Shown one piece after another: positions 1 through 6,311 of a stretch of 6,707 bases of DNA. The stretch spans positions 1 to 6,707 of the forward strand of contig JAEZLC010000193.1 of the NCBI GenBank assembly GCA_023435965.1, in the 5' to 3' direction. Below the pieces are notes generated by a model. It did no database searches. It was given only the letters and a program-made list of their open reading frames with translations, and was not told the DNA's origin. The position numbers and the translations under genes were made by a program. This DNA is from Cyanobacteria bacterium OH_CDB_58. Lineage in GTDB: Bacteria > Cyanobacteriota > Vampirovibrionia > Gastranaerophilales > Gastranaerophilaceae. Numbering within the stretch: the stretch's first letter is position 1; each line of letters opens with the position of its first letter.

Positions 1-600
1 AACTTAGCAAAAGATGCTTCTTCAGGTAACTGGACAATCAACGTTGGCAGCTTAAACACTCCTTTAACTCTTGTTAATAAACCAAACTTAGCTACAGAAA
101 TGGGATTGGCTAACGCTAACTTCTACACATACAAAGATGCTACAAACAAAGAGTACTTCTTAAACGAAACCGATTTCAACACTTATACAGTTAACGGAAC
201 GCAAGACTACAACGGAACTGCTGACCAATATTACTATCAAGCTACAAAAGATTTCAAATATGAAACTCTTAAAGACGTTACTTTTGCAGTAGATGCAAAC
301 GGCAGATTCTCTAAAATCACAGTTCCAAACCAAGGTGAAATGCCTCTTAATACTGAAAGAGTAAGAGACGATGTTGGTTATGAGAACGCAATGAGAAACT
401 ACACAATGGAAAAAGCAGACTATGACAGAGCTATCTCTGACATCAACGCTCAAACAGAACTTATCCAACAACAAGACAGAACTCTTGAATTAAGACTAAA
501 ACAATTGGATACAGAACAAAGTGCGCTTCAAACAGAATTAGAAGCTGTTACAAAAGTAATCGAAAAGAACGTAGAATCAACATTCAAAACATTCGCATAA
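1..600 (+). CDS. Unknown protein with coiled-coil C-terminus (3' part only)
   Basis: The frame is open from the first base, so the gene begins upstream of the window; 199 residues and the TAA stop are visible. The first in-frame ATG (position 100) has no Shine-Dalgarno sequence before it and the reading frame continues through it, so it is not the likely start. The visible N-terminal part is rich in Asn, Thr, Tyr and Asp, resembling an extracellular or beta-rich region. From about base 370 onward the protein becomes strongly helical: the last ~70 residues carry Gln/Glu/Leu-rich heptad-like spacing (for example the segments LELRLKQLDTEQ and LQTELEAVTKVIEKN), ending in STFKTFA. This looks like a coiled coil. 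I have an unverified impression that this C-terminal pattern recurs in hypothetical proteins of Gastranaerophilales. Codons favour AAC, TTC and GAC, as expected of a highly expressed gene. Function is unknown; a structural, surface or secreted role is only a guess. No enzyme motif is seen. Confidence 0.8.
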   Translation, partial: NLAKDASSGNWTINVGSLNTPLTLVNKPNLATEMGLANANFYTYKDATNKEYFLNETDFNTYTVNGTQDYNGTADQYYYQATKDFKYETLKDVTFAVDANGRFSKITVPNQGEMPLNTERVRDDVGYENAMRNYTMEKADYDRAISDINAQTELIQQQDRTLELRLKQLDTEQSALQTELEAVTKVIEKNVESTFKTFA

Positions 601-616
601 TTTATGCGAATGTTTT
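586..616 (+). terminator. Perfect inverted repeat overlapping the stop codon; probable intrinsic terminator or attenuator
   Basis: Bases 586-600 and 602-616 are exact reverse complements, giving a 14-bp stem with a 3-nt loop (or 15 bp around one central base). The left arm starts with AAAA and the right arm ends in TTTT, the A-tract/T-tract layout of a bidirectional intrinsic terminator. The last four codons and the TAA stop of the upstream gene lie inside the left arm, so a ribosome reaching the stop would cover it. The stem is AT-rich with only three G-C pairs plus scattered ones, so termination may be partial. The next gene begins only 36 nt downstream with little room for its own promoter, so readthrough or mRNA 3'-end protection is plausible. 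Confidence 0.6.
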
Positions 617-652
617 AACGGGAAGATTAATAAACACGAAAAGGGAAGATAG

Positions 653-1465
653 ATGAGTTACAAACACGATGGGTTATTAGTTATTGCAAACAAATTTGGA
701 AGTGCTTCTTCTGATGCAAAGGCTGAATTATTTGAAACCTATGACAGATTAAGAGATCTTACGGTCAGCGGACAAGCAGTTGACGGTGGCGGTTTCGGTA
801 CAGCAGGAAGCTTCCTTTGGCAAGTAGCAAGAATGATTGCACCAAGTTCATTCATGCCGGTTATGGGCGGTAACACAAGCATGAACATCCCAGGAACATC
901 ATACTGGAGTCCAATGCAAGGTGGAAACGCAATGACAGACGGTGGAAGTTCGGCTTTCGGAATCGGAAACCTAGGAAATTATCCAGGATTCCCAGGTGGT
1001 GCGGCTCCTGTGCAATGGGGTTTTGGCAGCAGCGGCGTTGCTACCGGTGGAGCCTCCGCATTAACAGCAGCTTCTGACATTGCAGGCATGGCAGGCATAA
1101 ACGCAGGAGCTTACGGAGCTGGCGTTGCTTCTGGTTTCGGTTATGGTAACAACTGGGTTCTACCAACAGCAGGTGTTATATCCGGCTGGGGTGGTATCAT
1201 GCAGGCAATGGCTCCTTACCTTGGAACGTTTGGCTTAGGTGCTACGTTAGCTGGTAACTTGATGCAAGGTACAAGCAGTGCTGCATTGGGTGCATACCAA
1301 CACATAACAGGAAGAATACAGGCTAACGCGGATACAATACTCACAAACAAGGTTAAAAACATTGAAACTGTGTGCAAAATGTTAGATACACAAGGTGATA
1401 TCGTTAAAAAGATGTTGAAAGAATCTATCGAAGGCGATAGCAAAACTGCTCAAAACTTATCATAA
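653..1465 (+). CDS. Unknown Gly/Ala-rich, nearly uncharged 270-aa protein
   Basis: The ATG is preceded by AAGGGA at 641-646 with 6 nt spacing, which supports this start. Residues 1-40 are a normal, charged, probably helical segment. Residues 45-210 are rich in Gly, Ala, Ser, Met and Trp/Tyr; between Arg60 and Arg221 the only charged side chains are Asp96 and Asp142. Residues ~168-203 are hydrophobic enough to insert into a membrane, although the many Gly residues make a classical helix uncertain. The last 60 residues (from about 212) are again charged and helical and include the only cysteine, Cys241. No N-terminal signal peptide is visible, so export, if any, would need another route. The gene follows the coiled-coil protein gene in the same direction and shares its AAC/TTC-favouring codon use, suggesting co-expression. 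I do not recognise a family. Options are a structural or self-assembling protein, a membrane-associated protein or a secreted effector. Confidence 0.8.
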   Translation: MSYKHDGLLVIANKFGSASSDAKAELFETYDRLRDLTVSGQAVDGGGFGTAGSFLWQVARMIAPSSFMPVMGGNTSMNIPGTSYWSPMQGGNAMTDGGSSAFGIGNLGNYPGFPGGAAPVQWGFGSSGVATGGASALTAASDIAGMAGINAGAYGAGVASGFGYGNNWVLPTAGVISGWGGIMQAMAPYLGTFGLGATLAGNLMQGTSSAALGAYQHITGRIQANADTILTNKVKNIETVCKMLDTQGDIVKKMLKESIEGDSKTAQNLS

Positions 1466-1475
1466 ATTAAGTTTT
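1452..1475. terminator. Small inverted repeat between convergent genes; weak bidirectional terminator candidate
   Basis: Bases 1452-1459 (AAAACTTA) and 1468-1475 (TAAGTTTT) are exact reverse complements around an 8-nt loop. The element covers both stop codons: the + strand TAA at 1463-1465 and the - strand TAA at 1467-1469, which lie one base apart. The A-tract and T-tract at the arm ends fit a terminator acting in both directions, but with one G-C pair per arm end the stem is weak. No other termination signal is visible here although the genes converge. Confidence 0.4.
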
Positions 1476-2753
1476 AAGTATATCAAATATCTCTTTTGTA
1501 GAATAAATATCTTTAATCACAAAAACTTTACAGTTTAGTTCTCTTTCCAAATCATCAGTGCTGAGTCCGTCCAAGAATTCGTTCGAATATGGTCTCAGCA
1601 TTACTGATGAAATAACGAGATTTTCTATATTTTTGTCTTTTAATTGTTCTATCAGATCTTTTGCACAAATTAATCCAGCGACGTTTATGTGTTCTCCCCA
1701 AAAATTACTATTAATCGGAACAATATCAACTTTTAGGTTTTCGATTTTATTGAACTCATCAGCGAAAGTTAAAAAGACATCATGTGCGGATTTTGAAGTG
1801 GCAAAAGTGAGGTGCAAGGTTTTTTTCAGCTTTTTCGGCATTTTCTTTTTTCGCTTGTCAAAATCATCAATAATTAGACGAAGAGAGCCAACTCCATCTT
1901 CAATCTGAGCAAATCCACCGTAGTACTTTGATTCAGGGATTTCTTTGCCTGCAAGCAGGAAGAATTCATCAGAAGCACATGCCAGATTTCTTTTAACCTT
2001 TTTATTAAATTCTTCAATTAACTGTATTGTTTCTTCAGCTATTTTTGAATCCACCAAATCCAATTTTTCTTTCCTGAATTTAGTGACTCCGAGAGGAACG
2101 ATAGCTATAGAACACAATATTGACTTATATTTAGAAAGATCAAGTAATGTTCTCTTCAATTCTTTGCCATCATTGTAGCCAGGGCAAAGAACTATCTGAG
2201 CATGTATCGGAATATCATTTTTCTTTAACCAATTAAGCTCATCCAAAACAAATGCAGCTTTTGGGTTTTTTAGCATTTGAACTCTCAATTCCGGATTAGT
2301 TGTATGAACCGAAACATAAAGAGGGCCCAGTCTTAGATTTTTGATTCTTTCTCTATCTTTATCACTCAAGTTTGTAAGAGTGACGTAAGTCCCTTGCAAA
2401 TACGAAAGCCTATAGTCATCATCCTTTATATATAGAGAATCTCTTAGTCCTTTCGGTTGCTGATCCACGAAACAAAATATACATTTGTTTGTACAAGGTT
2501 TTATCTTATCAAAAATGGCAGACTCAAAAACGATTCCCAAATCCTCTTCAAAATCTTTTTCTAAATCAATAATTTCGATTTCGCCATTTGATTTTTTTAT
2601 TTCTATTTCAAGGTCCTCAGCAGCAGTCATGAACTTGTAATCAATGTAATCACTAACTTTTAAACCATTTATTTTTAGTAATTGATCATTTTTTTCGAGT
2701 CCTAGTTCTTGGGCGATAGAGCCTTTCACTACTTCACTGATTACCGCTGCCAT
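1467..2753 (-). CDS. PDZ / radical SAM / DUF512 family protein
   Basis: This 428-residue protein has three parts. Residues ~4-65 resemble a PDZ domain (SIAQELGLEKNDQLLKING). Residues ~83-200 form a radical SAM-like core with C87-x3-C91-x2-C94, the cluster ligands expected to bind a [4Fe-4S] centre and S-adenosylmethionine. The remainder matches the DUF512 pattern: SDEFFLLAG at 261-269, YYGGFAQIEDGVGS at 277-290, GEHINVAGLI at 353-362 and SVMLRP...FLDGLS near 383-398. The length is normal for the family, which is found in cyanobacteria (where it has been described as a putative FeS oxidoreductase) and in Bacillota. Its reaction and substrate are not known; it is presumed cytoplasmic. The ATG is preceded on the - strand by AAAGG with 6 nt spacing and lies inside the end of the PadR gene (20-nt overlap), so the two are co-transcribed and probably translationally coupled. 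Codons favour AAT/TTT/GAT more than in the flanking abundant-type genes, consistent with modest expression. Confidence 0.93.
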   Translation of the reverse strand: MAAVISEVVKGSIAQELGLEKNDQLLKINGLKVSDYIDYKFMTAAEDLEIEIKKSNGEIEIIDLEKDFEEDLGIVFESAIFDKIKPCTNKCIFCFVDQQPKGLRDSLYIKDDDYRLSYLQGTYVTLTNLSDKDRERIKNLRLGPLYVSVHTTNPELRVQMLKNPKAAFVLDELNWLKKNDIPIHAQIVLCPGYNDGKELKRTLLDLSKYKSILCSIAIVPLGVTKFRKEKLDLVDSKIAEETIQLIEEFNKKVKRNLACASDEFFLLAGKEIPESKYYGGFAQIEDGVGSLRLIIDDFDKRKKKMPKKLKKTLHLTFATSKSAHDVFLTFADEFNKIENLKVDIVPINSNFWGEHINVAGLICAKDLIEQLKDKNIENLVISSVMLRPYSNEFLDGLSTDDLERELNCKVFVIKDIYSTKEIFDILKT

Positions 2754-3261
2754 CGTTTGCCTTTAATATATTCACAAAATCTTTTATGTTACCTATTTCT
2801 GAAATCATTTTCTTCAAAAGTTCTCTCTGATAAAAATCATGCGAGATAAATTCGTCATTTAATTTATCTTTTAGTTCTATGCCATATAGTTCGATTGTTT
2901 TTTCTATCTGAGTTAAGAACTGATCTCTTTCAGACATTGAAAGCATACTCAACGTCGCAAATCTTGATTGAAGATGATTATAGAACAATGAAGGATTTTC
3001 GCTTATGTCTGTGAAAAACAATTCTTTAAAATATTTTTTTCCAATTTCTGTAATTGCATAATATGTAGATTTTTTGCCACCCTCAGACATTCTTTCGGTC
3101 ACCTGAACGCATTTTTTTTCAAGCATCCTTTTTAATGCAGGGTGTATTGTCCCAAGGCTGGGCTTGGTAAATGCACCAAAAAGTTCAATTATTTCTTTTC
3201 TAACAGAATAAATCGTTTTAGGAGTATTATTTATTATATATAATATTAATATTTCTATCAT
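2734..3261 (-). CDS. PadR-family winged-helix transcriptional regulator
   Basis: The 175-residue protein has the PadR layout. The N-terminal winged helix-turn-helix spans ~1-80: IEILILYIINNTPKTIYSVR is helix 1 and onward, the recognition helix is SLGTIHPALKRMLEKK (35-50), and the wing at 51-72 includes the typical GGKKSTYYAITEIGKKYF run. A C-terminal helical dimerisation region covers ~90-168. PadR proteins usually repress their own and neighbouring genes and respond to small phenolics, drugs or unknown ligands; no effector can be read from this sequence. The ATG at 3261 is the first available: an in-frame TAG lies 33-36 nt upstream with no ATG/GTG/TTG between. No clear Shine-Dalgarno sequence precedes it, so translation initiation may be weak or near-leaderless. 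The stop is TGA, 20 nt inside the downstream DUF512 gene. It is transcribed away from the radical SAM gene at 3432, across a 170-bp region it may control. Confidence 0.88.
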   Translation of the reverse strand: MIEILILYIINNTPKTIYSVRKEIIELFGAFTKPSLGTIHPALKRMLEKKCVQVTERMSEGGKKSTYYAITEIGKKYFKELFFTDISENPSLFYNHLQSRFATLSMLSMSERDQFLTQIEKTIELYGIELKDKLNDEFISHDFYQRELLKKMISEIGNIKDFVNILKANDGSGNQ

Positions 3262-3291
3262 AGTATTAAAATAACATAAAATATTGAGTTT

Positions 3292-3307
3292 TGGCTAGTT
3301 TTTGCCA
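3292..3307. promoter_or_regulatory. TGGC-N8-GCCA palindrome; candidate regulator operator
   Basis: Bases 3292-3295 (TGGC) and 3304-3307 (GCCA) are exact reverse complements separated by 8 bases, one and a half helical turns between arm starts roughly as expected for a dimeric winged-helix protein. It lies about 31 bp upstream of the PadR start codon, where binding could block transcription. Assignment to this PadR protein is inference: it differs from the ATGT/ACAT-type half-sites I know for some PadR members, and a 4-bp arm can occur by chance. Confidence 0.3.
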
Positions 3308-3312
3308 GCAAT

Positions 3313-3357
3313 AAATCGTGAAAAGACGGAAAAGCCATGGGATTTTTATCACGATTT
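3313..3357. repeat. Long imperfect hairpin in the divergent intergenic region
   Basis: Bases 3313-3321 (AAATCGTGA) pair exactly with 3349-3357 (TCACGATTT). Skipping the single base A3348, pairing continues with 3322-3326 against 3343-3347 (one G-U pair), giving about 14 pairs with a ~16-base apical loop that contains GACGG-like purine-rich sequence and CCATGG. No T-run follows on either strand, so it does not look like an intrinsic terminator. It could be a DNA-binding site, a structured leader or a small RNA. I do not match it to a known riboswitch class. Confidence 0.45.
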
Positions 3358-3392
3358 TAAAGCAATTTTAAAATTTCGCTTGATTATCTATC

Positions 3393-3398
3393 TATGAT
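3393..3398 (+). promoter_or_regulatory. Candidate -10 box for the radical SAM/synthetase operon
   Basis: TATGAT differs from the TATAAT consensus at one position and would start transcription near 3405, leaving a leader of about 27 nt with AAGGA at 3416-3420. No convincing -35 hexamer is seen at 16-18 bp upstream; that stretch is A/T-rich (including the palindrome AATTTTAAAATT at 3364-3375, flanked by AAGC and GCTT). The -10 call is therefore tentative. Confidence 0.35.
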
Positions 3399-3431
3399 TG
3401 TGCAAAAATTGAATTAAGGAAATTTATTCAA

Positions 3432-4055
3432 ATGGATGATTACAATTTAGTTTATTTCTTAGATGGGAATATTTACATAAACTTAACTAACATGTGCACA
3501 AACAACTGTGTATTCTGTATTCGTGCAATTAAAGAAGATGTTGTCGGAACAAACCTGTTTCTAAAAAGTGAAAAAGTAAAAACTGAAGACGTGATTTCTC
3601 AGTTAGAAGCAATGAAAGATAAAATCGACAAAGAAATCGTATTTTGCGGATACGGAGAGCCTCTGATTAAGCTCGATATTGTGAAAGAAGTAGCTAAATA
3701 CATAAAAGACAACTTCCCTTCAGTAACGGTTAGAATAAACACTAACGGTCAAGCAAATTTAATCCACAAAAGAAATATAGTTCCTGAATTAGTCGGCCTG
3801 ATTGATAAAATCTCTGTAAGTTTGAACGCCGAAAATGAAGGTTTATACAAAGAACTCGCAGCTCCTAGCATGAGTAATTCTTATGAAGCAGTAAAAGAGT
3901 TCATTAAAGAATGTGTGAAACACAAAATAGACACGACAGCAACTGTCGTAACCGGATACAAACATTACGATGTTGACGTTGATAAATGCAAAAAAATTAC
4001 CGAAGAATTGGGTGCGAAATTTAGAGAACGCCCGTGGTTAGACAGCGGTTATTAA
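3432..4055 (+). CDS. TatD-linked type radical SAM protein
   Basis: This 207-residue protein is a compact radical SAM enzyme. C22-x3-C26-x2-C29 (MCTNNCVFCIR) is the iron-sulfur cluster motif; IVFCGYGEPL at 69-78 is the GGE-like SAM-contacting strand; RINTNGQ near 101-107 and KISVSLNA near 126-133 are the following conserved core strands. Size, the NCVFCIR signature and the ending match my memory of the 'radical SAM protein, TatD family-associated' group, in which the gene usually sits beside a TatD-like metal-dependent DNase; the substrate is unknown. No auxiliary-cluster cysteine motif is seen at the C-terminus. The start ATG has AAGGA 11 nt upstream, somewhat distant but the only good site. 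No tatD gene is in the window; the next gene is an acyl-CoA synthetase 39 nt downstream with no terminator between, so the two are probably one transcript. Confidence 0.88.
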   Translation: MDDYNLVYFLDGNIYINLTNMCTNNCVFCIRAIKEDVVGTNLFLKSEKVKTEDVISQLEAMKDKIDKEIVFCGYGEPLIKLDIVKEVAKYIKDNFPSVTVRINTNGQANLIHKRNIVPELVGLIDKISVSLNAENEGLYKELAAPSMSNSYEAVKEFIKECVKHKIDTTATVVTGYKHYDVDVDKCKKITEELGAKFRERPWLDSGY

Positions 4056-4094
4056 ATTATTTAAATTTTCTACATAATACAGAAAGGTAAAAGT

Positions 4095-6257
4095 ATGTTA
4101 AAAGAACAATTAGACAAAATTATGAAACCAAAATCCATAGCGGTAGTCGGTGCTTCTACTAAAGCTAAAACTATCGGTTCAGAAATAATGCAAAGATTGA
4201 AAGAGTACGGCTTCACGGGTAACATTTATCCAATCAACCCAAAAGCTGATCAAATAGAAGGTTTTAAAGCATACCCATCAGTTCTTGATGTAGAAGGAAA
4301 CATTGATTTAGCTGTTATAGTTATCCCAAAACAATTCATCATTGAAACTCTTGAACAATGCAACAAAAAAGGAATAAAAGGAATCTGTATAATTTCAGCA
4401 GGATTTAAAGAAACAGGCAGCGAAGGTGCTGAACTTGAAAAAGAACTTGCAGAAAAACTAAAAGAATTCGGTATGAGATGTGTAGGTCCTAACTGTTTAG
4501 GCGTTTTAAATACTGATGAAGCAGTTAGAATGGACGCTACATTCGCAGAAACACTTCCTGCAAGAGGAGATATTGCATTTGTTTCTCAATCAGGTGCTCT
4601 TGGCGGAGGAATCCTAAACATACTTAAAGATTTAAACGTTGGCTTCTCTCAATTTGTATCTATCGGAAACCAAGCAGATATAAACGCTGAAACAATGATG
4701 GAATACTGGGAAACAGAAGACGATGTAAAACAAATCCTTCTTTATATGGAATCAATCCAGAACCCGGCTAACTTCAGAAAATTAGCAACTAGAATATCAA
4801 AGAAAAAACCTATTTTAGCATTAAAAGCTGGTCGTTCTGCAGCTGGTGCTTCAGCAGCTTCTTCACACACCGGTTCTTTAGCTGGTGCTGATAAAGCAGC
4901 AGACGCTCTTCTTAAACAAGCAGGTGTTATCAGAGAATTTTCACTAAAAAATCTTTTTGATACAGCAAAAGTATTCTCAAACTGCCCAATCCCTAAAGGA
5001 AACAGAGTTGCTATCATAACAAACTCCGGCGGTCCTGGAATTATGGCTACAGATGCGATTTGCGAACATGGAATGGAAATGGCTCAAATTACTGACGCTA
5101 CAAGAAATAAATTATTAAGCTTCCTTCCTGCAGCAGCTAGCGTTAAGAACCCTATCGATATGATCGCTTCAGCTCCTATCGAACACTACAAACAAACTTT
5201 AGAAACAGTAATTGCTGACGAAAATGTTGATATGATTATGATTATTTATCTTCCATTTATGGGACTTAAAGATATTGATGTAGCAAAAGCAATAATGGAA
5301 ATCAAAAAAGCTCACCCTGAAAAACCAGTACTTGGCGTATTTATGACAACAGGTTCTTTCTTCACTCAAATATCAGAGATGGAAGTTAACATGCCATTCT
5401 TTATGTATGCTGAAGAGGCTGCTGATGGGCTTGCTAGACTTGATCAACAAAGACAATGGATCAATAGACCGGAAGGAAAAATATCTTGTTTCGATGTAGA
5501 CAAAGCAAAAGCTGAATTGATAATCAAACAAGCAATTTCAGAAGGCAGAGACCAATTGACAACACTTGAATCAATCGATTTATTAGATGCTTACGGAATA
5601 AGAGCATGCAAATACGGCTTAGCTACAAATGTTGAAGAAGCAGTTAATGTTGCTAACGGAATTGGCTATCCTATAGTTATGAAAATAACTTCAAAAACAA
5701 CTTCTCACAAAACTGATGTTGGTGGTGTTGTAGTAGGTATCCAATCAGAAGAAGCTTTAAGAGAAGAATACAGTGCATTGATGGAAAGATTAGAAAAAGC
5801 AGGCGTTCTAGAAGGCTTAGAAGGCGTAATCATCCAAGAAATGGTTAAAGGCAACAGAGAAATGGTATGCGGTATTGCTACAGATCCTCAATACGGTCCA
5901 ATGATGATGTTCGGTCTTGGCGGTGTATTCATCGAAACATTAAAAGACGTAACATTCAGAATGGCTCCATTAACAGACATCGATGCTAAAGAAATGATCA
6001 GATCAGTAAAAGCATACGAATTGTTGAAAGGTGCAAGAGGAACAAAACCTGCTCAAATAGATCAAATCGAAGAAACTCTATTAAGACTTTCTCAATTAGT
6101 TTCTGACTTCAAATTTATCGATGAATTAGACATAAACCCACTTCTAATCAGCGAAAAAACTGGAGAAGGAATTGCAGTAGACGGAAGAATCAAAGTAAGA
6201 ATGGAAGAAGCTAAAGAAGCTATCAACTGTAATTGTTCTTGCTGCGGCTGCAAGTAA
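4095..6257 (+). CDS. Acyl-CoA synthetase (ADP-forming), fused alpha-beta; acetate-CoA ligase family
   Basis: The enzyme interconverts acyl-CoA + ADP + phosphate with acid + CoA + ATP, in fermenters usually running toward ATP and acetate or a related acid in the cytoplasm. All expected parts are present in 720 residues. The CoA-binding Rossmann domain is ~8-140 (SIAVVGAS at 14-21; CVGPNCLG at 129-136). The succinyl-CoA-ligase-like domains are ~150-460, with FVSQSGALGG at 162-171 and SSHTGSLAG at 256-264, where His258 corresponds to the phosphorylated histidine of the family. The ATP-grasp (beta) domain is ~485-705, with SHKTDVGGVV at 537-546 (His538 the likely second phosphate-carrying histidine) and the magnesium/ATP segment DELDINPLL at 676-684. 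AGAAAGG ends 7 nt before the ATG. Codon use is of the highly expressed type. The last nine residues contain five cysteines (712, 714, 716, 717, 719), which is not a usual family feature. Acyl substrate preference cannot be read from the sequence. Confidence 0.95.
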   Translation: MLKEQLDKIMKPKSIAVVGASTKAKTIGSEIMQRLKEYGFTGNIYPINPKADQIEGFKAYPSVLDVEGNIDLAVIVIPKQFIIETLEQCNKKGIKGICIISAGFKETGSEGAELEKELAEKLKEFGMRCVGPNCLGVLNTDEAVRMDATFAETLPARGDIAFVSQSGALGGGILNILKDLNVGFSQFVSIGNQADINAETMMEYWETEDDVKQILLYMESIQNPANFRKLATRISKKKPILALKAGRSAAGASAASSHTGSLAGADKAADALLKQAGVIREFSLKNLFDTAKVFSNCPIPKGNRVAIITNSGGPGIMATDAICEHGMEMAQITDATRNKLLSFLPAAASVKNPIDMIASAPIEHYKQTLETVIADENVDMIMIIYLPFMGLKDIDVAKAIMEIKKAHPEKPVLGVFMTTGSFFTQISEMEVNMPFFMYAEEAADGLARLDQQRQWINRPEGKISCFDVDKAKAELIIKQAISEGRDQLTTLESIDLLDAYGIRACKYGLATNVEEAVNVANGIGYPIVMKITSKTTSHKTDVGGVVVGIQSEEALREEYSALMERLEKAGVLEGLEGVIIQEMVKGNREMVCGIATDPQYGPMMMFGLGGVFIETLKDVTFRMAPLTDIDAKEMIRSVKAYELLKGARGTKPAQIDQIEETLLRLSQLVSDFKFIDELDINPLLISEKTGEGIAVDGRIKVRMEEAKEAINCNCSCCGCK

Positions 6258-6281
6258 TTCAATTATTAAATAATTAAAAAG

Positions 6282-6308
6282 AAAAGGGTGATTTCATATC
6301 ACCCTTTT
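6282..6308. terminator. Bidirectional intrinsic terminator
   Basis: Bases 6282-6292 (AAAAGGGTGAT) and 6298-6308 (ATCACCCTTTT) are exact reverse complements, giving an 11-bp stem with a 5-nt loop; A-tract and T-tract flanks serve both strands. It lies 24 nt after the synthetase stop and 3 nt beyond the stop of the convergent small gene, so it probably ends both transcripts. Confidence 0.88.
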
Positions 6309-6311
6309 AAA

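Noticed and set aside
100..102. ATG as the start of the first gene
   Set aside because: The frame is open to the window edge, and no Shine-Dalgarno sequence precedes this ATG, so it is probably an internal methionine.
160..474. 104-codon open frame on the - strand
   Set aside because: It lies wholly inside the well-supported + strand gene, and its product is Cys/Val/Phe-rich without domain motifs, typical of antisense shadow frames.
1216..1443. 75-codon open frame on the - strand
   Set aside because: Antisense to the Gly-rich gene, with no coding character of its own.
1558..2178. Two + strand open frames (1558-1908 and 1945-2178)
   Set aside because: Both are antisense to the DUF512 gene, whose motifs are unmistakable; their products show no recognisable domain.
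3313..3357. Intrinsic terminator or known riboswitch
   Set aside because: There is no T-run after the stem on either strand, and the loop does not match any riboswitch consensus I can recall; kept only as an unassigned hairpin.
4742..5017. 91-codon open frame on the - strand
   Set aside because: Antisense to the catalytic-histidine region of the acyl-CoA synthetase; the Ala-rich product mirrors Ser/Ala/Gly codons on the coding strand.
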